A stretch of 64,000 nucleotides of DNA from Hyphomicrobiales bacterium (GCA_027489535.1 JAIXZO010000002.1:186001-250000), one strand, 5' to 3'; positions 16,260 through 25,660 are shown, counted from the first letter of the stretch. Notes: generated by a model not told the origin, from the sequence alone. Numbers and translations: made by a program.

Positions 16260-17266
16260 CACTTGCCCTCGGACGGGTTGAACTTCTCGAAGTGGAAGCT
16301 TGCGGGCTTGACGCCCTTTTCGTTCAGGTATGTCCGCACGGCGTCGACCATCGGCGGCGGGCCGCAGAGATAGACGTCGACATTGCCGTCATGCAGCACC
16401 GCGTCCGGCATGTGGTTCGTGACGTAGCCCTTGCGGTCATGCGACGAGGCGGGATCGGCGACCGTGGTCACGAAGGTGAAGCCCGGGATCTCGGCCGCGG
16501 CCGCGACCAACTTGTCGGTTTCCACCAGATCGGCGTCGTTGGTGACGCCGTAGATCAGATGGATCGGCTGCGACGTCGGCTTCGCCTTGAGAATGTCCAG
16601 CATCGCCAAGAACGGAGCGAGGCCCGTCCCGCCGGCCAGCATCAGGACGGGGCGCACCACGTCGCGCAGATAGAAGCTGCCGACGGGCCCGGTGAGCGTG
16701 AGTTGATCGCCGGACTTCGCCGCATCCGCGAGGTAGCCGGACATCAGTCCGCCCGGGATGTTGCGCACCAGGAATTCGACCACGCCGTCCTTCGGCATCG
16801 ACGAGAAGGAATAGGACCGCGTCTGCGTCGTGCCTGGGACCGATACGTTGACGTATTGACCGGGCAGATAGGCGACGGGCGAAGCGGGCCGCACCGCGAA
16901 GGCGATGCTCGACGGCGAAAGCTTGCGCACGTCCACCATTTCGGCCGAGACCGCCCCGGCCTTCACCTTGCAGACCGCCGACGAGGCCGGGATGCGGATG
17001 ACGCAATCCGACTTCGCCTTCATCTGGCAGGTGAGAACGAAGCCATCCTTGGCCTCGTCCTCGGTCATGGCGTCCTCGATATAGCTGCCGAGCGTGTAGT
17101 CGCCGCTTTCGACGCGGCACTTGCAGGTGCCGCAGGCGCCGTCCCGGCAGTCCATCGGAATGTTCAGCCCTTCGCGATAGGCGGCGTCGGCCACGAGTTC
17201 TTCCGAGCGCGCCTCGATGAAACGCGTGACGCCGTCCTCGAAATTGAGCGCGATGCGATAGCTCAT
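16259..17266 (-). CDS. benC: Benzoate 1,2-dioxygenase electron transfer component
   Basis: Reductase of 335 residues that passes electrons from NADH to BenAB. Domain order: plant-type 2Fe-2S ferredoxin with Cys40, Cys45, Cys48 and Cys80; FAD domain with RSYSFSS; NAD domain with LAGGTGLAPF and YLCGPPPMVDAV. Length and order match BenC. Stop overlaps benD start. Confidence 0.96.
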   Translation of the reverse strand: MSYRIALNFEDGVTRFIEARSEELVADAAYREGLNIPMDCRDGACGTCKCRVESGDYTLGSYIEDAMTEDEAKDGFVLTCQMKAKSDCVIRIPASSAVCKVKAGAVSAEMVDVRKLSPSSIAFAVRPASPVAYLPGQYVNVSVPGTTQTRSYSFSSMPKDGVVEFLVRNIPGGLMSGYLADAAKSGDQLTLTGPVGSFYLRDVVRPVLMLAGGTGLAPFLAMLDILKAKPTSQPIHLIYGVTNDADLVETDKLVAAAAEIPGFTFVTTVADPASSHDRKGYVTNHMPDAVLHDGNVDVYLCGPPPMVDAVRTYLNEKGVKPASFHFEKFNPSEGK

Positions 17267-17324
17267 GATGTCCCCCGCTGATGCTTGGGCGCGGGCCCGA
17301 AGCCCGTCGCCGAAAGACGGCGCG

Positions 17325-17849
17325 TCAGATGTGATAGATGTCGACGACGTGGTGGATGTAATCGTTCTTCAGGATCACCTTCTTGGCCGTGATCTTGAAG
17401 TCCGGGCCGGTTGCATCGATCGTGTAGAACGACGTTCCGAAGTAGCTGTCCGTCGTCTTGTAGCGGAAGCTGAGGTTGAACCAGTTGAACCGGACATGCA
17501 GCGTGCCGTCGGCCTGCCCGACGATCTCCACGTTGGAGATGTTGTGCGAAGTGCGCGGCTCGGGCAGCGACGTGGCGGAGGAACGCTCGGTGCGGATGCG
17601 GAAGACGCGATCCTCGAGACCCTGCTTGCTGCCGTAATAGATCAGCGAAATCTCGCTCTGCGGATCTTCCGTGAGCGTGTCGTCGTCGTCCCAAGCCGGC
17701 ATGTGGAACGTCGCGTTCGGGGCGTAGCAGGCGAGCCAGGCGTCCCATTCGCGGTCGTCGAGCGCGCGGGCTTCGGCGTAGAGGAACTGCTGCACCTCCT
17801 CGATGGAGACGGTGCGGGGCTTGCGGGCGATTTCAAGGGCAGCGGACAT
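17325..17849 (-). CDS. benB: Benzoate 1,2-dioxygenase small (beta) subunit
   Basis: Structural subunit of the ring-hydroxylating dioxygenase, 174 residues, normal for BenB. Family stretches: VQQFLYAEARALDDREWDAWL, YAPNATFHMPAWDDDD (within residues 20-63) and the C-terminal FGTSFYTIDATGPDFKI region. The ATG at 17849 follows a GGGAGG ribosome binding site. Lies between benA and benC. Confidence 0.95.
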   Translation of the reverse strand: MSAALEIARKPRTVSIEEVQQFLYAEARALDDREWDAWLACYAPNATFHMPAWDDDDTLTEDPQSEISLIYYGSKQGLEDRVFRIRTERSSATSLPEPRTSHNISNVEIVGQADGTLHVRFNWFNLSFRYKTTDSYFGTSFYTIDATGPDFKITAKKVILKNDYIHHVVDIYHI

Positions 17850-17934
17850 TGCGGACCTCCCTGCGGTCGTTCTTTTTGCGTGACATCTGGAAGAGGGGCG
17901 CCACACCAGCGAAGCGCGGTGCGGCGCTCCGGAT

Positions 17935-19311
17935 TTACTCGGCGGCTTCGAGCCGCTCGGCCGCCTGCTCCTTGCGGAGATGCTCGATGAGCGTGTCCTT
18001 CCAGTAGCCGTGCTGAACGACGAACAGGCCTTCGTCCTCGGTTTTCGCGCCCGAGAGCAGCGGCTTCATGCCGATGGACGCGGCCTCCGCGTCCGCACCC
18101 TTGATCCAGTGCGCCGCGCCGCGGGACAGATCGTTCCAAACCGCGTTGCGCGCGCCGAAGCCGATCTGGCAGGAGCGGAATTCTTCGAGGTCGTCCGGCG
18201 TGGCCATGCCCGAGGCGTTGAAGAAGTCCTCGTATTGGCGGATGCGATGGGCCCGCGCCTCGGCGCTCTCGCCCTTCGGCGCGATGCAGTAGATCGTCAC
18301 TTCGGTCTTATCGACCGAGATCGGACGGAACATGCGGATCTGCGACGAGAACTGGTCCATCAGGAACACGTTCGGGTAGATGCAGAGATTGCGGCTCTTC
18401 TCGATCATCCAGTCGGCGCGGGCCTGACCGAACTTGGCGACGAGATCGTCGCGCTCCGGCCACAGCGGACGGTCCTGCGGGTTCGTCCAATTGGTCCAGA
18501 GCAGAAGGTGGCCGTGCTCGTAGGAGTAGAAGCCGCCTCCCTTCTTGGCCCAGCCGCCGGCATCCATGGCGCGGATGTCGTCCTTGCCCGACGCCGCGTC
18601 GGCGGCCACCTTGCGCTGCTGGGTGGTGGCGGCATAGTTCCAATGCACCGACGAGACGTGATAGCCGTCCGCGCCGTTCTCGGCCTGGAGCTTCCAGTTG
18701 CCGTCATAGATGTATTGCGAGCTGCCGCGCAGAACCTCGAGACCCTCGGGCGACTGATCGACGATCAGGTCGATGATCACCTTGGACTCGCCGAGATGGT
18801 CTTCCAGCGACTTCACGTCGGGATTGAGCGAGGCAAACAGGAAGCCGCGATAATTGCCGAAGCGCGCGACCTTGGTGAGATCGTGCGAGCCGTCCTTGTT
18901 GAACGTCTCCGGATACCCCGCGCCCTCCGGGTCCTTCGCCTTGAGCAGCTTGCCGGTGTTGTTGAACGTCCAGCCGTGGAACGGGCAGGTATAGGTCGAC
19001 TTGTTGCCGCGCTTGTGGCGGCAGATCATCGCGCCGCGATGCGAGCAGGCGTTCAGGAAGCAGTGCAGCTGCCCGTTGCGGTCGCGCGAGATCACAATCG
19101 GCTGGCGGCCGATATGGCCGGTCACGTAGTCGTTGTTGTTGGGGATCTGGCTCTCATGGGCGAGATAGACCCAATTGCTCTCCCAAATCGCGCGCATCTC
19201 GACTTCGAAGATCTCGGGGTCGGTGAAGATGTCGCGGCGGCAGCGGAATGCGCCGGTTTCGGGATTTTCCTCGACGGAGGCTTCAAGACGTTCGATCAGG
19301 TTGGTCGACAT
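17935..19311 (-). CDS. benA: Benzoate 1,2-dioxygenase large (alpha) subunit
   Basis: Catalytic oxygenase of 458 residues that dihydroxylates benzoate. The Rieske centre is Cys89, His91, Cys109 and His112 (CSH and CPFHGW). The mononuclear iron site [16 protein letters not shown] carries the Asp and two His ligands. BenA/XylX-type C-terminus. The ATG at 19311 gives the family N-terminus; a 41-codon upstream extension is not supported. Precise substrate could be a substituted benzoate. Confidence 0.96.
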   Translation of the reverse strand: MSTNLIERLEASVEENPETGAFRCRRDIFTDPEIFEVEMRAIWESNWVYLAHESQIPNNNDYVTGHIGRQPIVISRDRNGQLHCFLNACSHRGAMICRHKRGNKSTYTCPFHGWTFNNTGKLLKAKDPEGAGYPETFNKDGSHDLTKVARFGNYRGFLFASLNPDVKSLEDHLGESKVIIDLIVDQSPEGLEVLRGSSQYIYDGNWKLQAENGADGYHVSSVHWNYAATTQQRKVAADAASGKDDIRAMDAGGWAKKGGGFYSYEHGHLLLWTNWTNPQDRPLWPERDDLVAKFGQARADWMIEKSRNLCIYPNVFLMDQFSSQIRMFRPISVDKTEVTIYCIAPKGESAEARAHRIRQYEDFFNASGMATPDDLEEFRSCQIGFGARNAVWNDLSRGAAHWIKGADAEAASIGMKPLLSGAKTEDEGLFVVQHGYWKDTLIEHLRKEQAAERLEAAE

Positions 19312-19375
19312 GGCGTTTCCTCGGGCGTTTTTGGGGTTGGCCGGGACCCGGTGGTCCCGGCCGTGCCGACAGGCC

Positions 19376-20305
19376 TTACGCGGCGATGACGTGCTCGCGC
19401 TGGACCACCGTCCGGGGCGCCTGAGCGCGCTCACGCGTCAGGACGATGTCGAAGGTGGTGCGGGCGAAGGGCTTGTTCAGACCGGCCTCGGCGATCCGCC
19501 GCGGATCGGTGACGCGATCCAGCGTCACGATCAGTTCGTCGCGGGTGCCGAAGGCGAAGTCGGTGTGCAGGTACTTGTCGCCGGTGAAGTTGATCTGGGT
19601 GGTCAACTGGCGGTAGCCGGGCGCGGTCACGAAGTAATGCACGTGCGCGGGACGCTCCGCGTGACGGCCGAGCATGTTCATCAGCTCGCGGGTGGCGCTC
19701 TCCGGCGGGCAGCCGTAGCCGTTCGGCACGATGGTGCGGGCGGTGTAGCGTCCCTCGGAGTCGGTCTCGATCCGGCGACGGAGGTTGTAGGCCGCCTGCT
19801 CGCCGTCGATGAAGGAGTAGCCGCCCTTGGAATTGGCGTGCCAGAGATCGACCACGGCGCCCGCGATGGGGTTGCCGTCTTCGCCGCGGACCTGACCGGA
19901 AATGATGAAGACCTCACCGGGGTCCGTGCCGTCGTCCATGCGCGCTTCGCCCTTGGTCAGCGGCGCGCCGGCGACGTAGAGCGGACCTTCGATGGTGCGC
20001 ATCGTGCCGCCTTCGATGCCCGCAAGCCGCTCGGCCTCGTCGAGGCGAAGATCGAGGAAATGCTCGATCGCGACGCCGGGGACCATCAGCCCGAACTCGC
20101 CGTTCTTGGCGGTCTTGGCGATGAAGCCGACGGCGGCCCAGAACTCGTCCATCGACACGTCGCATTCGTCGATGACCTGCATCATGCGGTAGAGCACCCG
20201 TTCGGCGACTTCCTTGACGCGGGCGTTGCCCTGAGATCCGGCGACGCCGGCGGCTTCGGCCGCGAGCGCCTTCATGACTTTCTTGGACATCAAATTCGCA
20301 GGCAT
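19376..20305 (-). CDS. catA: Catechol 1,2-dioxygenase
   Basis: Intradiol ring-cleaving enzyme of 309 residues converting catechol to cis,cis-muconate. The four Fe(III) ligands are visible: Tyr163 in GGYSFID, Tyr197 in PNGYGCP, His221 and His223 in RPAHVHYF. The N-terminal helical linker domain typical of catechol dioxygenases covers about the first 100 residues. It follows catC by 37 bases and precedes benA by 64. Confidence 0.97.
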   Translation of the reverse strand: MPANLMSKKVMKALAAEAAGVAGSQGNARVKEVAERVLYRMMQVIDECDVSMDEFWAAVGFIAKTAKNGEFGLMVPGVAIEHFLDLRLDEAERLAGIEGGTMRTIEGPLYVAGAPLTKGEARMDDGTDPGEVFIISGQVRGEDGNPIAGAVVDLWHANSKGGYSFIDGEQAAYNLRRRIETDSEGRYTARTIVPNGYGCPPESATRELMNMLGRHAERPAHVHYFVTAPGYRQLTTQINFTGDKYLHTDFAFGTRDELIVTLDRVTDPRRIAEAGLNKPFARTTFDIVLTRERAQAPRTVVQREHVIAA

Positions 20306-20342
20306 GGCGTTTCCCCTGTTGAGTTGAATTGGAGTCGCGGTT

Positions 20343-20633
20343 TCAGCGGTCGTCGGCGTGGACCGACGACGGATGGCGGCAGAGCGGCGTCACCTCGATG
20401 TCCATGAACGGGAACAGCGGGAGCGCCGACAGAATGTCGTGAAGCTCTTGGGTGCCTTCGACGTCGAAGATCGAGGTGTTCGCGTAGCGCCCCGCGTGAC
20501 GCCACAGATGCCGCCAGATGCCGCTGCGCTGCAGTTCCTGCGCGCGTTCGCGCTCGGCGTTCTTGAGCGCGTCGGCCTTGGCCGCATCGAGATCGTGCGG
20601 GATGCGCACGTTCATTTGAACTTGGAACAACAT
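20343..20633 (-). CDS. catC: Muconolactone delta-isomerase
   Basis: Small decameric isomerase of 96 residues converting muconolactone to 3-oxoadipate enol-lactone. It has the family N-terminus MLFQVQMNVRIP, the W-R-H-x-GRYANTSIFDV core (residues 41-58) and the C-terminal LPLFPFMDIEVTPLCRHPS stretch. The ATG lies two bases after the catB stop, so a long upstream extension of the open frame inside catB is rejected. Confidence 0.96.
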   Translation of the reverse strand: MLFQVQMNVRIPHDLDAAKADALKNAERERAQELQRSGIWRHLWRHAGRYANTSIFDVEGTQELHDILSALPLFPFMDIEVTPLCRHPSSVHADDR

Positions 20634-20635
20634 GA

Positions 20636-21811
20636 TCAGGACCCCGTCATCAGGCGCGGCGCGGGATGCACGCTGCGTTTCGCGCGATCCCGCCGGAACC
20701 GGTCGAGCTGCGCCTCGTCGAGATCGATGCCCAGGCCGGGCTTCGTCGGGACGGCGAGGCTGAATTCGGCGTAATCGAGCGGTTCCGTGAGGATTTCCTC
20801 GGTCAAGAGCAGCGGACCGAAGAGCTCGGTGCCCCATTCCAGCTTGGCGAAGGTGGAAAACAGATGGGCCGAGGCCACGGTGGCGATGCCGCCCTCGAGC
20901 ATCGTGCCGCCGTAAAGGCCGATGCCGGCGGCCTCGGCGATGGCGGCGACCTTGCCGGCGGCGAACACGCCGCTCGACTGCATGATCTTGATGGCGAACA
21001 CGTCGGCGGCGGCGGCCTGCGCGAGGTTGAACGCGCTTTCCGGCCCGGTCAGCGCCTCGTCGGCCATGATCGCCACGGAGCTTTCACGCGCGAGCCGCGC
21101 GAGGCCGGTCACGTTCTTCAGCGCGATGGGCTGTTCGACGAGGTCGACCCCGGCGTCCTTCAGCAGCGGCAGCATCGCCGAAGCGGTCGCTTCGCTCCAC
21201 GCTTGGTTGACGTCGACCCGCACGCTGGCGCGGTCGCCGAGCGCACGCTTGATCGCCGCGACATGCGCGATGTTGGCGCGGGGATCGCCCTTGCCGATCT
21301 TCAGCTTGAAGATGTTGTGACGACGCTTCGCCAGCATGTCCTCGGCTTCTGCGATGTCGCGCGCCGTATCGCCGCTCGCCAACGTCCAAGCGACCGGCAA
21401 ACGATCGTGACGACGTCCGCCGAGAAATTCCGACATGGCGAGGCCGTTGCGCTTGCCGAGCGCGTCGAGCAGCGCGATCTCCACGGCGCATTTCGCGAAG
21501 TGGTTGCCCTGCACGGACTTGCCGAGGGCACCCATCGTCGAGCCGATCCGGTTGGGGTCGCATTGCAGCAGGACCGGCGCGAAATAGGTATCGATCGCCA
21601 GCTTCATGCCTTCGGGGCTTTCCGGCCCGTAGGCGAGGCCGCCGATCGTGGTGCCTTCGCCGATGCCGACGACGCCGTCCGACATATGCAGCCGGACGAT
21701 CATCAGGGTCTGCCCGTGCATCGTCGTCATCGCGAGCTGATGCGGGCGGATTGTCGGAAGGTCGACGAGAAACGTCTCGACCTGTTGGATCCTGAGCCTT
21801 GCGTCTGTCAC
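20636..21811 (-). CDS. catB: Muconate cycloisomerase
   Basis: Enolase-superfamily enzyme of 391 residues converting cis,cis-muconate to muconolactone. The K-x-K motif is Lys169/Lys171, metal ligands Asp200, Glu226 and Asp251, and the second base Lys275 in AIKIMQSSG. The start is a GTG at 21811 with a GAGGA site upstream; the frame stays open far upstream, but that region overlaps the divergent regulator gene and is not coding for this protein. First gene of the catBCA-benABCD-BKACE run. Confidence 0.95.
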   Translation of the reverse strand: MTDARLRIQQVETFLVDLPTIRPHQLAMTTMHGQTLMIVRLHMSDGVVGIGEGTTIGGLAYGPESPEGMKLAIDTYFAPVLLQCDPNRIGSTMGALGKSVQGNHFAKCAVEIALLDALGKRNGLAMSEFLGGRRHDRLPVAWTLASGDTARDIAEAEDMLAKRRHNIFKLKIGKGDPRANIAHVAAIKRALGDRASVRVDVNQAWSEATASAMLPLLKDAGVDLVEQPIALKNVTGLARLARESSVAIMADEALTGPESAFNLAQAAAADVFAIKIMQSSGVFAAGKVAAIAEAAGIGLYGGTMLEGGIATVASAHLFSTFAKLEWGTELFGPLLLTEEILTEPLDYAEFSLAVPTKPGLGIDLDEAQLDRFRRDRAKRSVHPAPRLMTGS

Positions 21812-21886
21812 TTCTTGGGTCCTCTTCGATGAGGAGACGCTAAGCCCGAGGACATTTGACGCATAGGATCGATTGCGTCTATTTTT

Positions 21887-21901
21887 ATACTTGCAAGGTA
21901 T
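21887..21901. promoter_or_regulatory. ATAC-N7-GTAT site, candidate CatR/BenM operator
   Basis: Perfect match to the ATAC-N7-GTAT consensus of BenM/CatM-type LysR regulators. It lies 76 bases before the catB GTG and 46 bases before the divergent LysR gene, inside a locally AT-rich stretch. Confidence 0.75.
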
Positions 21902-21946
21902 TGTTCCAATCGTCGACGTCGGACGGCCGCTCCGGAGGGCGGGCTC

Positions 21947-22852
21947 ATGGAGCTCAGACATCTGCGCTATTTCACGACCGTCGCGGCCACGGGATCCTTC
22001 AGCAGAGCCGCTGAAAAGCTGAACATCGCTCAACCGCCGCTGAGCCGGCAGATCCAGCAGCTCGAGGAAGAACTCGGCGTCCGTCTTCTGGACCGAGGCC
22101 GCCCGCTCACCCTCACGGAATCCGGTCGATACTTTTTCGAGCAGGCTCGTCAGATCCTGCAGCGCGTCGAAGAGACCAAGGCCATGACCCGGCGCATCGC
22201 CAAGGGCATGGTCCTGCAATTCAACATCGGCTTCGTCGCATCGACGCTCTACGACTCCCTGCCCGAGCTGATCCGGCGCTTCCGGATCACCGTTCCCGGC
22301 GTGGAGGTGCAGCTGGTCGAGCTCACGACGATGGAGCAGGTCGCCGCCCTCAAGGACGGCCGTATCGACGTGGGTTTCGGTCGGCTGAAATTCGAAGACG
22401 AGGCCATCATGCGCCACGTCGTGCGCGAGGAACGCCTTTGTCTCGCGGTGCCGATCGATCATCCGCTGGCGGCGGAGTCCGGGCGCATCCGCCTGAAGGA
22501 CGTCGCGGCTGAACCGCTGATCATCTATCCGAAGTCGCCGCGCCCGAGTTATGCCGATCAGGTGCTGGGATTTTACCGCGACGCCGGCGTCGAGCCCCGC
22601 ATCGGCATCGAGGCGCGCGAACTCCAGACCGCGCTCGGCCTCGTGGCGTCGGGCGGCGGCGTTTGCCTCGTTCCCGCGTCCGTGCGGCGGCTGGGACGAG
22701 AGGACGTGCGTTACATCGAACTCGACGAGCCGACGATCTCCACGCCGATCATCATGAGCTACCGGCGCGCGGACGCGTCCAAGCTGCTCGGGCAGTTCGT
22801 GATGCTGGTGCGCGACTTCGATCATCGGAGCGTCGAGCCTGCCGAGGTCTGA
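21947..22852 (+). CDS. LysR family regulator of benzoate/catechol genes (CatR/BenM type)
   Basis: LysR regulator of 301 residues. The winged HTH covers residues 1-60 (GSFSRAAEKLNIAQPPLSRQ), with a linker helix and a periplasmic-binding-like effector domain after residue 90. FGRLKFED and the general pattern match the CatR/CatM/BenM group, which binds cis,cis-muconate and sometimes benzoate. It is divergent from catB across 135 bases that hold an ATAC-N7-GTAT site, so it very likely activates catBCA-benABCD. Confidence 0.9.
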   Translation: MELRHLRYFTTVAATGSFSRAAEKLNIAQPPLSRQIQQLEEELGVRLLDRGRPLTLTESGRYFFEQARQILQRVEETKAMTRRIAKGMVLQFNIGFVASTLYDSLPELIRRFRITVPGVEVQLVELTTMEQVAALKDGRIDVGFGRLKFEDEAIMRHVVREERLCLAVPIDHPLAAESGRIRLKDVAAEPLIIYPKSPRPSYADQVLGFYRDAGVEPRIGIEARELQTALGLVASGGGVCLVPASVRRLGREDVRYIELDEPTISTPIIMSYRRADASKLLGQFVMLVRDFDHRSVEPAEV

Positions 22853-22931
22853 TCCGGTGGGGTCGCCGGCGCGGGACATGGGGACGGGGGAGGGGTGGAC
22901 CGCGGAGCTTCGGGGCCCCGCGGTCGAGGCG

Positions 22932-24224
22932 TCAGCCCAGCTTCTTGCCCGACGTTTCGGGCGTGCCCCGGAGCGCCAGCAGCGTGACGATGCAGCAGGC
23001 GATGACATACCAGGCCGGCGCGATGGGATTGCCGGATACGGCGATCAGCCAGGTCACGATGAACTGTCCGAACCCGCCGAAGACCGCGACGCCGAGCGCA
23101 TAGACGAGCGACATGCCCGTGGCCCGCACTTCGGCCGGGAACACCTCCGCCAAGGAGATGATCGCCGGCGCGCCGCCGCCCGCATTCAAGGCGCTCAGGA
23201 CGAACACGACCGACAGCAGCGTGCCGACCGTCGGCGCCGCGTTGATCAGCAGGAAGGCCGGATAAATCGTCAGCGCGATGAGCGAATAGCTGATTGCGAT
23301 GACGCGCTTGCGGCCGATCCGGTCCGACAGGATGCCCGCGATCGGCGACGCGACGAGCGTCACGAAACCGGCGGTGACCCCGGCGAAGAGCGCGGTTGTC
23401 GGCGCCATTCCAAGTTGCCGGATGGCATAGGTGGACATGTAGAGCACGATCACGGCGTTGGCCGCCGTCGCGCCGATGATGAGCGCCACGCCGACGCCGA
23501 TCTTCGACCAATGCTCGCGAAGGGCGAGCGAGAGAGAGCTGACGTCGCGAGTGCGGGCGTCGTTCTCGTTCGCATGCGTCTCTTCGAGAGCCTGACGCAG
23601 CCACAGGCCGATCGGCACGATCATGATGCCGATGAGGAACGGCACGCGCCATCCCCACTCCTTGACCTCGGCCGGGGTGAGCAGGGTGTTGATCGCCAAG
23701 GCGACGCCGGCGGCGGCGAGGATCGCGGCGCCTTGGCTGGCGAGCTGCCAGCTTCCGAAAAAGCCGCGCTCGGCCGGCGGTGCGTATTCCGCGAGAAGGG
23801 ACGTCGAAGCGCCCACTTCTCCGCCGGCCGAGAAGCCTTGGATGAGGCGTCCGAGGACGATCAGCACGGGACCGAAAACGCCGATCTGCGCATAAGTGGG
23901 CGCGAGACCGATCAAGCCGGTGCCGAGCGCCATGAGGAACAAGGTCAGCACCGTGGCGGCCTTGCGGCCTTTGCGGTCCGCATAGGACCCGATGACCATG
24001 CCGCCGAGCGGGCGAAGGAAGAAGCCGACGCCGTAGGTGGCGAAGGAGAGGAGCAACTGAACCGTCGGATCCTGCGACGGGAAGAACAGCGCGCCGATGG
24101 TGGCGGCGAAAAAGCTGTAGATGACGAAATCGTAGAATTCGAGAGCATTTCCGATGGTGCAGGCCGCGATCAGGCGCGTCCGGCTCGGCGCCGAGGTCGT
24201 CACGACCTCCGATGCGATGGTCAT
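22932..24224 (-). CDS. MFS transporter, metabolite:H+ symporter (MHS) family
   Basis: Membrane protein of 430 residues with twelve hydrophobic segments. MHS family signs: ACTIGNALEFYDFVIYSFFA in helix 1, GSYADRKGRK in the loop after helix 2, and GFSAGGEVGAS near the fourth/fifth helix. Relatives carry dicarboxylates, shikimate, benzoate-like acids and betaines. Gene position inside the benzoate island suggests an aromatic or dicarboxylic acid. It converges on catR and is divergent from a MarR gene across a region with a strong dyad. Confidence 0.88.
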   Translation of the reverse strand: MTIASEVVTTSAPSRTRLIAACTIGNALEFYDFVIYSFFAATIGALFFPSQDPTVQLLLSFATYGVGFFLRPLGGMVIGSYADRKGRKAATVLTLFLMALGTGLIGLAPTYAQIGVFGPVLIVLGRLIQGFSAGGEVGASTSLLAEYAPPAERGFFGSWQLASQGAAILAAAGVALAINTLLTPAEVKEWGWRVPFLIGIMIVPIGLWLRQALEETHANENDARTRDVSSLSLALREHWSKIGVGVALIIGATAANAVIVLYMSTYAIRQLGMAPTTALFAGVTAGFVTLVASPIAGILSDRIGRKRVIAISYSLIALTIYPAFLLINAAPTVGTLLSVVFVLSALNAGGGAPAIISLAEVFPAEVRATGMSLVYALGVAVFGGFGQFIVTWLIAVSGNPIAPAWYVIACCIVTLLALRGTPETSGKKLG

Positions 24225-24288
24225 TGCAATTCCTCCCCCTGCGAGCGGCTCGTGATCGGCGCTCGGCTCGGGCGTTTTCGTATCTTAT

Positions 24289-24309
24289 ATAGTTTCAAAA
24301 TGCAACTAT
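24289..24309. promoter_or_regulatory. 21-base dyad, candidate MarR operator
   Basis: Arms ATAGTT and AACTAT, with inner CA/TG pairs also symmetric, around a 3-base centre. Located 64 bases before the MFS start and 78 before the MarR ATG, in an AT-rich divergent promoter region. Typical in size and symmetry for a MarR-family site. Confidence 0.6.
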
Positions 24310-24387
24310 CTTAAAATGAGACTATTATCTTTTGAAATCAGTCGGGCCGGTATAAGGTTGCGCCTCGGTCGGAAACGGGACGGAACG

Positions 24388-24876
24388 ATGCTGCGCCGGA
24401 GTTTTACCTACCAATTGGCCTCCATCGCGGAAGACGCGGTCGGCCCGGCCGCGCGGCTCTTCGAGAGCCGCTTCGGGCTCGACGTGCATGAGCTCAGGGT
24501 GCTTCGTCTGGTCGGCGATCAGCCGGGCGTGACGTTCACGACCCTGTCGCGGCAGACGAAATTCGAGCGCTCCGCCACCTCGCGAATCCTGTCCTCGCTC
24601 ATCAAGGGCGGGCTCGTCCGGCGTGAGATCGACGAAAACGACGCGCGCCATTTCCGGCTTTACGTAACGGCCGACGGGCAAGCGCTGCGCGAGCGTGCCG
24701 ATCCTCTCAGTCTCGAATTGGAAACGTTGATTCTCTCCGTTCTCTCTTTGACGGAGCAGGCGGAGTTTCGCCGGATTCTCGACAAGCTGAGCGGCTGGCT
24801 CGACCGCGAATTCATGACGGAACTGCAGGCGCGCTATCCCGAAATGGCCGGTCCGGCAAAGAAGGCGCGGAGTTGA
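24388..24876 (+). CDS. MarR family transcriptional regulator
   Basis: Protein of 162 residues with the MarR winged helix: LDVHELRVLRLVGDQPG, recognition helix RSATSRILSSLIKGGLVRRE (about residues 57-76) and wing DENDARHFRLYVT. ATG at 24388 preferred; an in-frame ATG at 24316 would add 24 residues and overlap the probable promoter. Likely controls itself and the divergent MFS gene. Followed after 4 bases by the TRIC-channel gene. Confidence 0.88.
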   Translation: MLRRSFTYQLASIAEDAVGPAARLFESRFGLDVHELRVLRLVGDQPGVTFTTLSRQTKFERSATSRILSSLIKGGLVRREIDENDARHFRLYVTADGQALRERADPLSLELETLILSVLSLTEQAEFRRILDKLSGWLDREFMTELQARYPEMAGPAKKARS

Positions 24877-24880
24877 AACC

Positions 24881-25489
24881 ATGCTCGTCACCGCGCTCGA
24901 CATCGTCGGCACCTTCGCTTTCGCTCTGAGCGGCGGCATTCGCGCGGTCGAGAACCGCATGGACCCGTTCGGCGTCGTCTTCCTGTCCTTCGTGGCGGCC
25001 GTGTCCGGCGGTATCGTGCGCGACGTGATGATCGGCGCGGTTCCCCCCGCGGCGCTCCAAAGCACGCTTTACGTCTCGATCGCCGGGGTCGCGGGCATGA
25101 TCTGCTTCTACGCCTACCCGCGGATCAAGAGCTTCGCCCGGCCCGTGGCGTTCTTCGACGCCATCGGCCTGGGCCTGTTCTGCGTGGTGGGAACGCGCAA
25201 GGCGCTGGATGCGGGATTGTCCCCCGTCATGGCCGCCTTGCTCGGCATGTTGACCGCGGTCGGCGGCGGGCTCGCCGCGGACGTCCTGACCGCCCGGCCG
25301 CCCATGGTGCTCCGCCGCGAAATCTATGCCTTGGCGGCTCTGGCCGGCGCATTGCTGCTCGCCTTGGGCAGCCATGTCGGCGTGCCCGACATCGTGGTCG
25401 CGCCCTTGGGCGCGCTCCTCGCCACATCCCTGCGTCTGATCGCAATCAGCTACGATTGGCATTTGCCGAAGCGTGAATTGGAGAACTGA
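24881..25489 (+). CDS. TRIC cation channel/UPF0126 family membrane protein
   Basis: Protein of 202 residues with about seven hydrophobic segments. It contains the repeated family pattern: DIVGTFAFALSGGIRA near the N-terminus and FFDAIGLGLFCVVGTRKAL in the second half, plus AVSGGIVRDVMIG and AVGGGLAADVL. Bacterial relatives form trimeric cation channels; some members have been linked to glycine uptake. It is probably cotranscribed with the MarR gene. It is the last gene before the right att site. Confidence 0.88.
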   Translation: MLVTALDIVGTFAFALSGGIRAVENRMDPFGVVFLSFVAAVSGGIVRDVMIGAVPPAALQSTLYVSIAGVAGMICFYAYPRIKSFARPVAFFDAIGLGLFCVVGTRKALDAGLSPVMAALLGMLTAVGGGLAADVLTARPPMVLRREIYALAALAGALLLALGSHVGVPDIVVAPLGALLATSLRLIAISYDWHLPKRELEN

Positions 25490-25660
25490 CCCCGGCCGAA
25501 GCAGCCGACAAGGCGCCGGTGTCGGAGATGCGATCGGTTTCCGTCGGGACTTCTTCGGGAATTTGTGGGACGCGCCGAGAGATTCTCGGCGTCACGTCGA
25601 TCGCATCGTTGTATTCGAGGTTCGGCCCCGGCGGCCCTGAGCCTTGAAATACCAAGGAAA

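Noticed and set aside
20636-23008. catB as part of a 790-residue fused protein
   Set aside because: The extra N-terminal part runs antisense through the LysR gene and the promoter region. A GTG with a ribosome binding site at 21811 gives a normal-length muconate cycloisomerase.
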